A stretch of 64,000 bases of DNA, from NCBI RefSeq assembly GCF_000355905.1, contig NZ_APLF01000007.1:1-64000 (forward strand), read 5' to 3'. The notes beneath the pieces were generated by a model, which was not told where the DNA came from, made no database searches, and worked only from the letters and a program-made list of their open reading frames with translations. This DNA is from Psychroflexus gondwanensis ACAM 44 (lineage in GTDB: Bacteria > Bacteroidota > Bacteroidia > Flavobacteriales > Flavobacteriaceae). A program made the translations under genes and the position numbers. Numbering within the stretch: the first letter of the stretch is position 1; the number at the start of each line of letters is the position of its first letter. Positions 18,463-27,327 of this stretch are shown here, piece after piece.

Positions 18463-19200
18463 TTAGTTCTCTTTTACATAGTTTTCAATTGCCATTGTCA
18501 TAGATGGAGTTTCTGGAGTAGGAGCTTGTATTTGAACCTTTAAGCCTTTCTCTTCAGCTGCTTTGATAGTTGAATTACCGAAAGCAGCAATACGTGTATC
18601 TTTTTGTTCGAAATCTGGGAAGTTTTCGTAAAGTGACTTAATCCCGCTCGGACTAAAGAAAACCACAATATCATAAGACACTTCTCTAAGATGAGACAGA
18701 TCGCTTACCACCGTTTTATAAAAGATGCCACGCGTCCAGTCTACACCTAGTTTATCGAGCTGTTGTGGCACGATAGACTTAAGCATATCTGAGGAAGGCA
18801 ATAAGAATTTTTCATCTTTATGCTTCTTAATACTCACTTCAAGTTCTTGAAATGTTCTTTTCCCCACATAAATCTTACGCTTTCTATAGACAACATATTT
18901 CTGTAAGTAGAAAGCTACGGCTTCACTCAAACAAAAATACTTGAGGCTATCTGGGATTTTATACCTCATTTCTTCAGCAATTCTAAAAAAATGATCTACC
19001 GCATTTCTACTAGTAAGGATAATAGCGGTAAACTTGGTAATGTCAATTTTTTGTTGCCTTACCTCTTTAGAATCTACTGGCTCTACGTGAATAAAAGGGA
19101 TAAAATCAATTTTTAATTTTAATTTTTCTTCAAGTTCTGAATAAGGAGAGTTGTCTACATTTGGTTTAGGTTGTGAAATAAGGATACTTTTCACTTTCAT
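18463..19200 (-). CDS. hemD: uroporphyrinogen-III synthase
   Basis: 245 residues in the two-lobed HemD fold. The start VKSILISQPKPNVDNSPYSEL, ITKFTAIILTSRNAVDHFF, and DIVVFFSPSGIKSLYENFP followed by RIAAFGNSTIKAAEEKGL are the family landmarks. It cyclises hydroxymethylbilane into uroporphyrinogen III for haem synthesis in the cytoplasm. The DUF4271 gene lies 30 bp upstream on the same strand, an arrangement frequent in flavobacteria. Confidence 0.88.
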   Translation of the reverse strand: MKVKSILISQPKPNVDNSPYSELEEKLKLKIDFIPFIHVEPVDSKEVRQQKIDITKFTAIILTSRNAVDHFFRIAEEMRYKIPDSLKYFCLSEAVAFYLQKYVVYRKRKIYVGKRTFQELEVSIKKHKDEKFLLPSSDMLKSIVPQQLDKLGVDWTRGIFYKTVVSDLSHLREVSYDIVVFFSPSGIKSLYENFPDFEQKDTRIAAFGNSTIKAAEEKGLKVQIQAPTPETPSMTMAIENYVKEN

Positions 19201-19230
19201 ATAGCTTAGTTTTTTCTTGCGAAATTCAAA

Positions 19231-19896
19231 TTAATCTGTGTTAAACACTTTAAAAAGAATTAAGTAAGGTGCGATTTCAAAAGCGCAAAGGTACAAAATA
19301 AAATAAAACCAATAAGCTAAAATATGCTTTTGATAGGAGAGAGCATAACTCAATAGCTTCACGATGTAAAGCACGGTCACAAGGGCAATGACCAAGGTAA
19401 CAGAAAGTGTATGATCTATATTTTGAAAATAAATAAGCAATCCAAAAGGAAATAGGATAAATAAACTAATCCAACTAAGAATGCCTTGCTTAAAAAAAAG
19501 ATATTTATTGATGAGTGGATCTATTTCAAATAAGTCCCCTGCCATTTTTTCAATAAAGTATTTACTTAATAGGAAAATCGAAAGCAATAAGAAAATTTGA
19601 AGATATGGTGTGATATTAAAGTCACTGCTGTCGGTTACCACATAAAGGAAAAAAGATAATCCCAAGAGACTTGATAAAAAAATAAATACCTCCGGGAGTT
19701 CTATTCGCCTTTTTTCAGAGAATTTTTTATTGAAAAAAGACATATCATAAATAGAGTTGACGTAAGAAAAAAAATAGTTGGTCTTGTTCCACTTTATAAT
19801 CAACATAAATATCAGGATAAGCAGGGTAATTCCCACAATCCAATGGTGATCTTGTGATAGTCTTAAAGTCAAAAACAAGTTTAGAGTTTGAGGCAA
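19231..19896 (-). CDS. DUF4271 integral membrane protein
   Basis: 221 residues, with about six to seven membrane segments and the DUF4271 pattern (NSIYDMSFFNKKF, then FLLSKYFIEKMAGDLFEI and FILYLCAFEIAPYLILFK). Function unknown; its conserved pairing with hemD hints at a role tied to haem synthesis or the envelope. The start is uncertain: the TTG at 19896 overlaps a -7 element on the same strand (19894-19901), so translation probably begins at a later codon, such as TTG at 19878 or 19872, or ATG at 19803. Confidence 0.8.
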   Translation of the reverse strand: MPQTLNLFLTLRLSQDHHWIVGITLLILIFMLIIKWNKTNYFFSYVNSIYDMSFFNKKFSEKRRIELPEVFIFLSSLLGLSFFLYVVTDSSDFNITPYLQIFLLLSIFLLSKYFIEKMAGDLFEIDPLINKYLFFKQGILSWISLFILFPFGLLIYFQNIDHTLSVTLVIALVTVLYIVKLLSYALSYQKHILAYWFYFILYLCAFEIAPYLILFKVFNTD

Positions 19897-19901
19897 ATGT
19901 A
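19894..19901 (-). promoter_or_regulatory. TAnnTTTG -7 element for DUF4271-hemD
   Basis: The minus strand reads TACATTTG. It overlaps the first possible start codon of the DUF4271 gene, which implies a leaderless transcript or a later start. Confidence 0.5.
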
Positions 19902-19944
19902 AATTAAAATGAAGTTTTATAGATGAGATTTAGCTTGTAAAATA

Positions 19945-19952
19945 TATATTTG
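19945..19952 (+). promoter_or_regulatory. TAnnTTTG -7 element for the GT2-dihydroorotase operon
   Basis: TATATTTG is 24 bp before the ATG at 19977. It also overlaps a TTG that would otherwise extend the protein by nine residues, so the ATG is preferred. Confidence 0.5.
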
Positions 19953-19976
19953 TCGACCAACATTCAATACGACTTG

Positions 19977-20702
19977 ATGTCTCACAAATTAGTCATCATT
20001 CCTACATACAACGAAATTGAAAATATTGAAAAAGTCCTCAGAAATATTTTCTCCCAATCTGTCGATTTTGATATTCTCGTTGTAGACGACTCTTCCCCCG
20101 ACAAAACTTGGGCTTTAGTTCAAGAATTACAAGAAGAGTTTAAGAATAGGTTACATTTAGAAATAAGGAAATCTAAAAGCGGTTTAGGAAAAGCCTATTT
20201 ACACGGGTTCCGTTGGGCTCTAGAAAGATCTTATGACTATATTTTTGAAATGGATGCCGACTTTTCTCATAATCCAAATGACCTAATTAGGCTATATAAT
20301 ACTTGTGTAAAAGATGATTTCGACATGAGTATTGGGTCTAGGTATATAAAAGGCGTTAATGTGGTCAATTGGCCTATGAAGAGGGTCTTATTGTCTTGGC
20401 TAGCTTCAAAATACGTAAAAATTATTACGGGATTACCTATAGAAGATACTACTGCTGGGTTTATTTGTTATCATAGGAAAGTACTGGAGGATATCGATCT
20501 TAATAAGATTAAATTTGTAGGTTATGCGTTTCAAATTGAAATGAAATTTAAAGCCTATAAAAAAGGCTTTAAAATAAAAGAAATCCCTGTTATATTTACA
20601 GACAGAACCAAAGGCAAGTCGAAAATGAACACAGGCATCATCAAAGAGGCTGTCTTTGGTGTAATGAGCCTGAAATTGAAAAGCCTTTTAGGTAAAATTT
20701 GA
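19977..20702 (+). CDS. family 2 glycosyltransferase, polyprenol phosphate mannosyl/glycosyltransferase type
   Basis: 241 residues from the ATG at 19977. The DPM1-like pattern is clear: LVIIPTYNEIENIEKVL at the start, ILVVDDSSPDKTW, the DXD region EMDADFSHNP, and TAGFICYHRKVLE in place of the usual TSGFR block. EIPVIFTDRTKGKSKMN closes the domain. The family transfers a sugar from a nucleotide donor to polyprenyl phosphate at the inner membrane, feeding glycan or lipoprotein modification. Sugar identity is not readable. It is followed after 3 bp by the dihydroorotase gene. Confidence 0.88.
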   Translation: MSHKLVIIPTYNEIENIEKVLRNIFSQSVDFDILVVDDSSPDKTWALVQELQEEFKNRLHLEIRKSKSGLGKAYLHGFRWALERSYDYIFEMDADFSHNPNDLIRLYNTCVKDDFDMSIGSRYIKGVNVVNWPMKRVLLSWLASKYVKIITGLPIEDTTAGFICYHRKVLEDIDLNKIKFVGYAFQIEMKFKAYKKGFKIKEIPVIFTDRTKGKSKMNTGIIKEAVFGVMSLKLKSLLGKI

Positions 20703-20705
20703 ATT

Positions 20706-22046
20706 ATGAGAGAATATCTAATCAAAAATGCTAAAATCGTCAATGAGGGTAAAACCTTTGAGGGCGACGTACATATCAAAGACGATTGGATAGTAGAGGT
20801 CTCTTCGTCGATAAGTGCGAAATCGAGTAATATCAAAATTATTGATGCCGGTGGAAAACATCTTATTCCGGGTGTTATAGACGATCAAGTTCACTTTAGA
20901 GAGCCTGGATTAACCCATAAAGAAACCATACTCACAGGATCCAAAGCGGCTATTTCTGGAGGCATCACCTCCTATTTCGAAATGCCCAATACCAATCCGC
21001 AGACCACTACCATAGAGAAGCTAGAAGAGAAATTTAGTATCGCTAAAGAAAATTCTTACGCTAACTATTCCTTTATGTTTGGTGGTACTAACGATAACTT
21101 GGAGGAGATCAAAAAAATAAACCCTAAAACTACAGCGGCCTTAAAGTTGTTTTTAGGCTCTTCAACTGGTAATATGCTGGTAGATAACGAAAAGGTCCTT
21201 GAGCAAATCTTCAAACATTCACCCCTTATCATTGCTACGCATTGTGAAGATGAAGACACTGTAAAAAGAAACCTGGACGCTTATCTAGAAACCTACGGCG
21301 AAGACATCCCTATAAAATATCATCCAGCCATTCGAAGCGAAGAAGCCTGCTATTTATCTTCGTCTAAAGCTGTTGCTTTGGCCAAAAAAACAGGCGCGAG
21401 ATTACATGTCTTTCACCTATCAACCGCCAAAGAATTAAAATTATTTTCCAGTAAGCTTCCGCTTAAAAAGAAAAAGATTACTGCCGAAGTTTGCATTCAT
21501 CACCTCTGGTTTGACGATACAGATTATGAGAAAAAAGGAACCCTTATTAAATGGAATCCAGCTGTAAAAACAGAAAAAGACAAAGAGCAACTCTTAATAG
21601 GGCTAAACAAGAACTTGATAGATGTAGTCGCAACAGACCATGCTCCACACACCAAGGCTGAAAAAAATAATGTCTATACCAAAGCACCAAGCGGAGGCCC
21701 GCTTGTGCAACACGCTTTGCCAGCCATGCTAGAGTTTTACCATCGAGGAAAATTGAGCTTGGAAAAAATTGTAGAGAAGATGTGCCATAATCCAGCCATC
21801 TTATTTGATGTAGACCAACGCGGTTTTATAAAAGAAGGCTACAAAGCAGATTTAGTCCTCTTAGACTTAAAAGCACCTTGGACAGTTAACTCTAGTAATA
21901 TGTTTTATAAATGTGGGTGGTCTCCTTTTGAAGGGACAACCTTCAAGTCCAGGGTAACCCATACCTTTGTAAATGGCCACTTGGTCTATGAGAATTTCAA
22001 ATTTAATGAGGGCAAGTTCGGTCAACGCCTAGAATTTAATAGATAA
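20706..22046 (+). CDS. pyrC: dihydroorotase (class I type)
   Basis: 446 residues of the cyclic amidohydrolase superfamily. Visible blocks: IPGVIDDQVHFREPGLTHKE (54-73), the carboxylated Lys region AALKLFLGSSTG, metal His in ATHCEDE and LHVFHLSTAKEL, and the catalytic Asp in VATDHAPHTKAEKN. The HxH metal motif reads QVH (Gln61, His63); from memory this Gln occurs in other Bacteroidota dihydroorotases, so it is probably clade-specific. The enzyme interconverts carbamoyl aspartate and dihydroorotate in pyrimidine synthesis. It sits in an operon with the GT2 gene upstream and DUF4296 immediately downstream. Confidence 0.9.
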   Translation: MREYLIKNAKIVNEGKTFEGDVHIKDDWIVEVSSSISAKSSNIKIIDAGGKHLIPGVIDDQVHFREPGLTHKETILTGSKAAISGGITSYFEMPNTNPQTTTIEKLEEKFSIAKENSYANYSFMFGGTNDNLEEIKKINPKTTAALKLFLGSSTGNMLVDNEKVLEQIFKHSPLIIATHCEDEDTVKRNLDAYLETYGEDIPIKYHPAIRSEEACYLSSSKAVALAKKTGARLHVFHLSTAKELKLFSSKLPLKKKKITAEVCIHHLWFDDTDYEKKGTLIKWNPAVKTEKDKEQLLIGLNKNLIDVVATDHAPHTKAEKNNVYTKAPSGGPLVQHALPAMLEFYHRGKLSLEKIVEKMCHNPAILFDVDQRGFIKEGYKADLVLLDLKAPWTVNSSNMFYKCGWSPFEGTTFKSRVTHTFVNGHLVYENFKFNEGKFGQRLEFNR

Positions 22047-22499
22047 ATGAAATACACTCTATATTTAGTATCCATTTGTATTCTTTCATTACTAGGTTGT
22101 CAAAAAATTGATGAGGTCGAAAAACCTGATAAACTTTTGAACAAATCTGAAATGAAAGGCCTTATTTATGACATGGTTCTCCTAGATGCTGCTTATGGAG
22201 TTAATGAAAAGAAATTTGAAGATATGAGTTTGGATATGCTGGAGTTTCTCTCCAATAAATATAAAGTGGATAGTACCCAAATCAAATTGAATATTGAGTA
22301 TTACAACATCAACTTTGATGACAACCTTGAAATTTATGAAGCAGTAAAAGACAGTCTTGAACGATTAGATAAACTCTACGTTGATCGCGCAAAGGAAATG
22401 GATAGTTTGAAGAAGCTGAAGAGAATAGAGCAAGATTCTATTGCCAAACTGGACACTTTATCTCCAAAAAAGATACTTAAAATGCAAAGCGAAAACTGA
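22047..22499 (+). CDS. DUF4296 lipoprotein
   Basis: 150 residues. A lipoprotein signal peptide ends in LSLLGC (Cys18). The mature part has the DUF4296 features: KSEMKGLIYDMVLLDAAYG followed by KYKVDSTQIKLNIEYYNINFD, then a charged helical tail rich in Lys, Glu and Asp. Its function is unknown. It starts right at the dihydroorotase stop and ends abutting the convergent epimerase gene, so it is the last gene of the operon. Confidence 0.85.
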   Translation: MKYTLYLVSICILSLLGCQKIDEVEKPDKLLNKSEMKGLIYDMVLLDAAYGVNEKKFEDMSLDMLEFLSNKYKVDSTQIKLNIEYYNINFDDNLEIYEAVKDSLERLDKLYVDRAKEMDSLKKLKRIEQDSIAKLDTLSPKKILKMQSEN

Positions 22500-23495
22500 T
22501 TAAGACCTTTTTGAAATCTTCGAGGCATAGTCAGTAAACGCTTCAAACTCAAAATTTAACTTAGACTTTATTTTTTCTGAAGAGTAAAAGGAATTTTTAA
22601 ACAAATTCGGAATAGCATCTAAGGTCAATTTTCGCTTATATGAAGTCAAAAAAGACCTTAGGATTTCAAAGCACCAGGCCAAATATAACATCCAGGGTTT
22701 TAGAGCTAGTTTTGGAGGTGAGACCTTATATAATCTGGAAAATTCATCGATGACCTTTTCAAATTTTAAATTTTCGGCAACCAATATAAAACGTTCGTTG
22801 ATAATAGAGCTTTTCATAAGTTGATGCATCGCTTTACACACATCATACACACTCACAAAACCAGTGATTTTTTGAGGATAAAACTTAAGTCCATTTTTAA
22901 TCTTGAAAAGCAGAAGCCCACTCCCCGACTCATAAAATCCATCTCCCAATATAATACCAGGATTTACAATCACAACGTCGAGACCTTCTTGAGACCCTCT
23001 CCATACTTCCATTTCTGCACCATATTTACTTATTTCGTATGTCGAATGTTTCAAATCTTCCGTTAAAACAGTCTCTTCTGTAACAAACTCATCACCCAGG
23101 GTTTTTCCTAAAGTTGAGATAGAACTCACGTGACAAAACTTCAAAATAGAAAAATCTATAGCCAAATTCACCATATTAGAGGTGCCTTCAATATTTATTT
23201 TTCGCATCCTTTTATACTCAGATGGACTATTGCTAATCAATCCGGCACAATGATACACATGAGTTACATCTAAGAAAGCCTCTTCAAGCCTGGGTATATC
23301 TAAAATATCCCCTTGAAACCACTCGACAAATTGATCTACTTCTAGTGGAGTAATACCGTATTTCAAAATAGTAGAAATGGCCTGATCCTGTTTCTCTTTG
23401 GTTCTGTATAAAGCCCTAGTTTGTTCTTTATTCAAAATAAGTTGAGCAAGAAGATGTGCTCCAACAAGACCTGTAGCTCCAGAAAGTAAATTCAT
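22500..23495 (-). CDS. NAD-dependent epimerase/dehydratase family protein (extended SDR)
   Basis: 331 residues from the ATG at 23495; the frame is open up to 23570, but the Rossmann motif LLSGATGLVGAHLLAQLI begins at residue 3 from this start, and the longer version would run over the tyrS promoter. The extended SDR pattern includes VYHCAGLIS, the SxxxYxxxK-like site in HSTYEISKYGAE and VNPGIILGDG. The likely substrate is a nucleotide sugar or a related carbonyl compound; it is not determinable. Divergent from tyrS. Confidence 0.85.
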   Translation of the reverse strand: MNLLSGATGLVGAHLLAQLILNKEQTRALYRTKEKQDQAISTILKYGITPLEVDQFVEWFQGDILDIPRLEEAFLDVTHVYHCAGLISNSPSEYKRMRKINIEGTSNMVNLAIDFSILKFCHVSSISTLGKTLGDEFVTEETVLTEDLKHSTYEISKYGAEMEVWRGSQEGLDVVIVNPGIILGDGFYESGSGLLLFKIKNGLKFYPQKITGFVSVYDVCKAMHQLMKSSIINERFILVAENLKFEKVIDEFSRLYKVSPPKLALKPWMLYLAWCFEILRSFLTSYKRKLTLDAIPNLFKNSFYSSEKIKSKLNFEFEAFTDYASKISKRS

Positions 23496-23520
23496 TTGGT
23501 AAATATACAAATTTCGAAAG

Positions 23521-23549
23521 TTGAAACCTTTTTCATTATAATATCTTTG
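23521..23549 (+). promoter_or_regulatory. promoter of tyrS (-33 TTG and -7 TAnnTTTG)
   Basis: TTG at 23521-23523 and TATCTTTG at 23542-23549 are separated by 18 bp, a good fit to the Bacteroidota promoter. The ATG follows at 23569. Confidence 0.65.
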
Positions 23550-23568
23550 CCCTAAATCAATACAGACC

Positions 23569-24864
23569 ATGAAAAACGATTTTATAGAAGAAGTAACTTG
23601 GAGAGGGATGATCCACGATATTATGCCAGGGACTCAAGACCACCTTAATGAAGCACCAAGAGCGGCTTATGTAGGGATAGATCCAACTGCAGATTCCCTT
23701 CATATTGGCCATTTGGTAAGCGTAATGATGCTGAGGCATTTTCAACTCGCAGGACACAAGCCTGTAGCTTTGGTAGGCGGTGCTACTGGTATGATTGGAG
23801 ATCCTTCTGGAAAGTCTCAAGAACGAAATCTTTTAGATGAAGCTACATTAAGACATAACCAAAATGCCTTAAAAGCACAATTATCTAAATTCTTAGAGTT
23901 CAATGCTAAAGAAGATAATTCTGCTATCCTAGTGAATAACTACGATTGGATGAAGGATTTCTCTTTCTTAGATTTTATTAGAGATGTAGGTAAGCATGTT
24001 ACAGTAAACTATATGATGTCCAAAGATTCTGTAAAAAAACGCTTGTCTTCAGAGTCTAAAGAAGGAATGAGCTTTACAGAATTCACTTATCAGCTTGTTC
24101 AAGGTTACGATTTCTTGCACCTCTATAGAACCCAAGAGTGTACCTTGCAAATGGGAGGAAGCGATCAATGGGGTAATATTACAACAGGCACAGAATTGAT
24201 TCGCCGCATCGACCAAGGTAAAGGCTTTGCATTGACCTGCCCACTGATTACCAAAGCTGATGGCACCAAATTTGGTAAAACAGCAACAGGAAATATTTGG
24301 TTAGATCCTGACAAAACATCGCCTTATAAATTTTACCAGTATTGGATCAATACGAGTGATGAGGACGCAGAAAAATTTATAAAGATTTTCACCTTCCTTT
24401 CTCAAAACGAGATTTCAGACTTGGTAAATATTCATAAAGAACAGCCACATCTAAGGCAACTACAAAGTAGGCTGGCAGATGAAATCACAGCTTCAGTCCA
24501 CTCTAAAAAGGCTTTAGACAAAGCAAAAGAAGCTTCTCAAGTCCTATTTGGAAAAAGCACTGAAGAAGACTTAGCCAAGCTGGATGAGGCTACATTTCTG
24601 GATGTCTTCGAAGGGGTTCCGCTTAAAGAATTAAGCAAAGAGATTTTAAATACTAAATTTGACATGATTGCTGCACTTTCCGCAGAAACTGAATTTTTAA
24701 ACTCAAATGGTGAAGCAAGAAGAGCCTTGAAAGAAAATTCTATATCCGTGAATAAGTCAAAAGTAGGATTGGATTATACGCTTACAGAAAAAGATTTGAT
24801 CAACGGTAAATATGTTTTGATCAATAAAGGCAAAAAGAACACCTATTTGATAAAATTCAACTAA
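23569..24864 (+). CDS. tyrS: tyrosyl-tRNA synthetase
   Basis: 431 residues, TyrRS class I. The HIGH motif is HIGH (45-48) and the KMSKS equivalent is KFGKT (234-238), the form normal for TyrRS. The anticodon-binding region and C-terminal S4 domain ([20 protein letters not shown], ending [10 protein letters not shown]) are complete. It charges tRNA-Tyr in the cytoplasm. Monocistronic, with a clear promoter upstream and two hairpins downstream. Confidence 0.97.
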   Translation: MKNDFIEEVTWRGMIHDIMPGTQDHLNEAPRAAYVGIDPTADSLHIGHLVSVMMLRHFQLAGHKPVALVGGATGMIGDPSGKSQERNLLDEATLRHNQNALKAQLSKFLEFNAKEDNSAILVNNYDWMKDFSFLDFIRDVGKHVTVNYMMSKDSVKKRLSSESKEGMSFTEFTYQLVQGYDFLHLYRTQECTLQMGGSDQWGNITTGTELIRRIDQGKGFALTCPLITKADGTKFGKTATGNIWLDPDKTSPYKFYQYWINTSDEDAEKFIKIFTFLSQNEISDLVNIHKEQPHLRQLQSRLADEITASVHSKKALDKAKEASQVLFGKSTEEDLAKLDEATFLDVFEGVPLKELSKEILNTKFDMIAALSAETEFLNSNGEARRALKENSISVNKSKVGLDYTLTEKDLINGKYVLINKGKKNTYLIKFN

Positions 24865-24882
24865 TAAGACTTGAACTCTTTT

Positions 24883-24912
24883 AAAAAGCTTTCTAATGGG
24901 AAGCTTTTTTTT
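24883..24912 (+). terminator. intrinsic terminator of tyrS
   Basis: AAAAAGCTT (24883-24891) pairs with AAGCTTTTT (24901-24909) with a 9-nt loop, followed by further Ts. Confidence 0.75.
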
Positions 24913-24924
24913 ATGACTTAAAAC

Positions 24925-24958
24925 AGAAAAGCCTTGAGCGAGTGCTCAAGGCTTTTCT
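24925..24958. terminator. 15-bp perfect hairpin downstream of tyrS
   Basis: AGAAAAGCCTTGAGC (24925-24939) and GCTCAAGGCTTTTCT (24944-24958) form a perfect stem with loop GAGT. It lies 15 bp after the tyrS terminator and may be a backup terminator or a leader for the short open frame at 24976. Confidence 0.7.
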
Positions 24959-25283
24959 TAACTAACCAATCTATTATGAAAAAACTTCATCCTGATACAA
25001 ATATAAAACACATATTTATATTGTAAAAACAATCGCAAAATTATCTTCAAATTATTAACAATTAAAAGGCTATAAGCCTAACAATCAAATGTTTGCGTTC
25101 TCTTAAATTTATAATAACTTTTAGAAAATCAAAGACCTTTGTGAGAGTTCGCAAAATAAAAGTTCTAAAAAAGATTTAAATTTTAGAGGCAGGCCTCGAG
25201 AATAAACTCGGCAGCGGTAAGCTTAAGCGCTCAATGGGAAATTAAAATTTTAAAACCCTCAAACTAAGTTGTAGAGGTTTGTG
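24959..25283. other. intergenic stretch with a 16-residue mini-frame
   Basis: No gene of normal size is visible between tyrS and xth. A short frame runs from ATG 24976 to the stop at 25026 (MKKLHPDTNIKHIFIL) directly after the hairpin. A slightly GC-richer patch lies at about 25186-25240. No tRNA-like fold or TIR was found. It could be the leader of a lost gene or a small RNA. Confidence 0.35.
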
Positions 25284-25291
25284 TATTTTTG
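25284..25291 (+). promoter_or_regulatory. TAnnTTTG -7 element for xth
   Basis: TATTTTTG is 14 bp before the ATG at 25306 and downstream of a TTG (25279) that would lengthen the protein. An AAGGA sequence directly precedes the ATG. Confidence 0.5.
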
Positions 25292-25305
25292 AGCAAAAAG
25301 AAGGA

Positions 25306-26070
25306 ATGAAAATTATTTCATATAACGTCAATGGCATAAGAGCCGCTCTCAAAAAAGGATTGATAGATTGGTTAAAAGCTGCAGATGCAGATGTGGTGTG
25401 TTTTCAGGAAACCAAAGCACAACCAGAACAGATAGATGATAGTATTTTTGAAGATATTGGCTACAGCTATTGCTACTGGTATTCCGCAGAAAAAAAGGGC
25501 TACAGCAGCGTTGGTATCCTCTGTAAATCTGAACCAAAGCACATCGAATATGGAACGGGAGTGGACTATATGGATAGAGAAGGGCGAAACTTAAGGGTCG
25601 ATTTTGAAGACGTCTCCGTAATGAGTCTCTATCTTCCTTCAGGTACCAACGATGCTAGGCTGAACTATAAGTTTACCTACATGGATGATTTTAAAGTTTA
25701 TATCGAAGATTTAAAAAAAGAAGTCCCTCACCTAGTCATTTGTGGAGACTACAATATTTGCCATAAGGCCATAGATATTCACGACCCCGTAAGATTAAAA
25801 ACGGTTTCTGGTTTTTTACCAGAAGAGCGTGAGTGGTTATCTAAATTCCTAGAGGAGTCTGGCTTTGTGGATTCCTTCCGAAAATTAAACGAAGATGTTG
25901 TACAGTATTCTTGGTGGAGTTATAGGGCCAATGCTCGACAAAATAATAAAGGGTGGAGGCTAGATTATCTCTTGGTAGCTCAAGAAATAGAAGACCGCGT
26001 GTCTAGGTCTGTGATTTTACCCGACGCTAAGCATAGCGACCACTGCCCCGTCCTACTCGAATTGAAATAA
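25306..26070 (+). CDS. xth: exodeoxyribonuclease III
   Basis: 254 residues from the ATG at 25306, which is preceded by AAGGA. The endonuclease/exonuclease/phosphatase fold is complete: MKIISYNVNGIRAALKKGL, CFQETKAQPEQ (metal Glu), YLPSGTNDARL, ICGDYNICHKAIDIHDP (catalytic Asp/Asn) and the terminal SDHCPVLLEL (Asp/His). It cleaves DNA at AP sites and acts as a 3' phosphatase and exonuclease in base excision repair. Slightly upstream of the OmpA-type lipoprotein gene (39-bp gap), but no functional tie is expected. Confidence 0.95.
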   Translation: MKIISYNVNGIRAALKKGLIDWLKAADADVVCFQETKAQPEQIDDSIFEDIGYSYCYWYSAEKKGYSSVGILCKSEPKHIEYGTGVDYMDREGRNLRVDFEDVSVMSLYLPSGTNDARLNYKFTYMDDFKVYIEDLKKEVPHLVICGDYNICHKAIDIHDPVRLKTVSGFLPEEREWLSKFLEESGFVDSFRKLNEDVVQYSWWSYRANARQNNKGWRLDYLLVAQEIEDRVSRSVILPDAKHSDHCPVLLELK

Positions 26071-26109
26071 ACTAAGTAAACTCTCGTTTTTAATTAAAAT
26101 AGCTATACT

Positions 26110-27069
26110 ATGAAAACAATCAAATATGTCTTAATCGGGTTTATGGTATTAAACCTTGTGGGCTGCGTTAGCCAAAAGAAATTCTTAGAGCTAGAAGATG
26201 AATTTGGCAGCTTACAAAGAGTCAATACTCAGCTTAACCGAAAGCTGGATGAATGCAATTCTGAAAAAACAGCCTTGGAAGATGAACTCACCTATTCCAA
26301 AGATAGAATTGAGGTTTTAAAATCTCAACGCGACGACCTTACTAAAGACTTGCAAGCGAGTAAAAGCACTTTAGAAAAGCTGAACGATTCTTACGATGCT
26401 TTAGAACAAAACAGCTCACAAGCCCTTGCCGCAAATTCTAAACAAAATAGAGAACTTCTAGAACAACTAGAGCTAAAGGAAAGTGCTCTCGCCAAAGAAC
26501 AAAACCGCCTAGAACAACTTCAGAAGGATTTGAAAGCGAGATCCAACCGGATAGAAGAATTACAATCTCTCATTGCAGATAAAGAGCAAAAGATGATATC
26601 GCTAAAAGAAAATTTATCCCGAGCATTAACCAATTTTGAAGGACAAGGCTTAAGCGTCGAGCTTCGAGATGGTAAAGTATATGTGTCTATGGAAAACAAA
26701 CTCCTGTTCGCTTCAGGAAGCTGGAACGTTGGAGGCGAAGGACAAAAAGCCGTAAAGGAACTTGGCAAAGTCCTGGCGGATAATCCTGATATAGCTGTCT
26801 TAATAGAAGGCCATACCGATAATGTACCTTACGGAGGAAATGGCCCTTTAACAGATAACTGGGACCTATCGACCAAGCGCGCTACCGAAGTTTTGAAACT
26901 GCTGTTGAAAAATGGAAATATCAATCCTCAAAATCTGACTGCAGCGGGTAAGGGTGAGTTTGCACCCCTAGCTCCTAACTCATCGGAAGAGGGGAAAGCT
27001 AAAAACCGCCGAATTGAAGTGGTGTTGACGCCAAAACTAGATGAGATTTCGAAATTATTAAGTGAATAA
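26110..27069 (+). CDS. OmpA-family outer-membrane lipoprotein with coiled coil
   Basis: 319 residues. The signal peptide ends with a lipobox at VGC (Cys19). Residues about 25-185 are a long coiled coil (FLELEDEFGSLQ to KEQKMISLKENLSRA). The C-terminal OmpA/MotB domain (about 200-310) contains LIEGHTDNVPYGG, NWDLSTKRATEVLK and KNRRIEVVL, the peptidoglycan-binding Asp/Arg sites. It would link outer membrane and cell wall. Alone in its orientation; convergent with the response-regulator gene, with a MITE-like element between them. Confidence 0.88.
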   Translation: MKTIKYVLIGFMVLNLVGCVSQKKFLELEDEFGSLQRVNTQLNRKLDECNSEKTALEDELTYSKDRIEVLKSQRDDLTKDLQASKSTLEKLNDSYDALEQNSSQALAANSKQNRELLEQLELKESALAKEQNRLEQLQKDLKARSNRIEELQSLIADKEQKMISLKENLSRALTNFEGQGLSVELRDGKVYVSMENKLLFASGSWNVGGEGQKAVKELGKVLADNPDIAVLIEGHTDNVPYGGNGPLTDNWDLSTKRATEVLKLLLKNGNINPQNLTAAGKGEFAPLAPNSSEEGKAKNRRIEVVLTPKLDEISKLLSE

Positions 27070-27090
27070 AAAAATATACAAGTTGAACTG

Positions 27091-27327
27091 AAAAAGGATT
27101 CTTATACCAAATTAAATTTATAATGTCGTATACATAAATTGAATTATACTACGACGTAGCTCAGCACAAGTTTTTTGATTGATTGAAGTAAAAAATAATT
27201 AGCATAGCCTTAGTTACGGTAATTATTTTTGATAAAAAGCAGGCGAAAAAAGCCTGTGCCGAATTCGTATCGGTAAAACGATTTATTACGACATTATAGG
27301 TTTAATTTGGTATTATTACAAGAATCC
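27091..27327. terminator. 13-bp inverted repeat split by a MITE-like element (former bidirectional terminator)
   Basis: AAAAAGGATTCTT (27091-27103) and AAGAATCCTTTTT (about 27319-27331) are perfect inverted repeats. Without the 27105-27312 element they would form a hairpin with a loop of about seven bases and a T run on both strands, suiting the two convergent genes. The right arm is also the last codons (KGF/L) of the response-regulator gene. Confidence 0.55.
27105..27312. mobile_element. MITE-like non-coding element, 208 bp
   Basis: The ends are imperfect inverted repeats: TACCAAATTAAATTTATAAT on the left, and on the right the complement reading TACCAAATTAAACCTATAAT, each followed by GTCGTA. 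TTA flanks both sides (27102-27104 and 27313-27315), a possible 3-bp target duplication. It has no coding capacity and contains internal hairpins (for example AATAATTA... with TAATTATT, and GCAGGC with GCCTGTGC). A solo end of the same element occurs at 46076. Confidence 0.7.

Noticed and set aside
25186-25240. Possible tRNA or structured RNA near xth
   Set aside because: The patch is slightly GC-richer but shows no T-loop (GGTTCGA) or cloverleaf; no support for an RNA gene.
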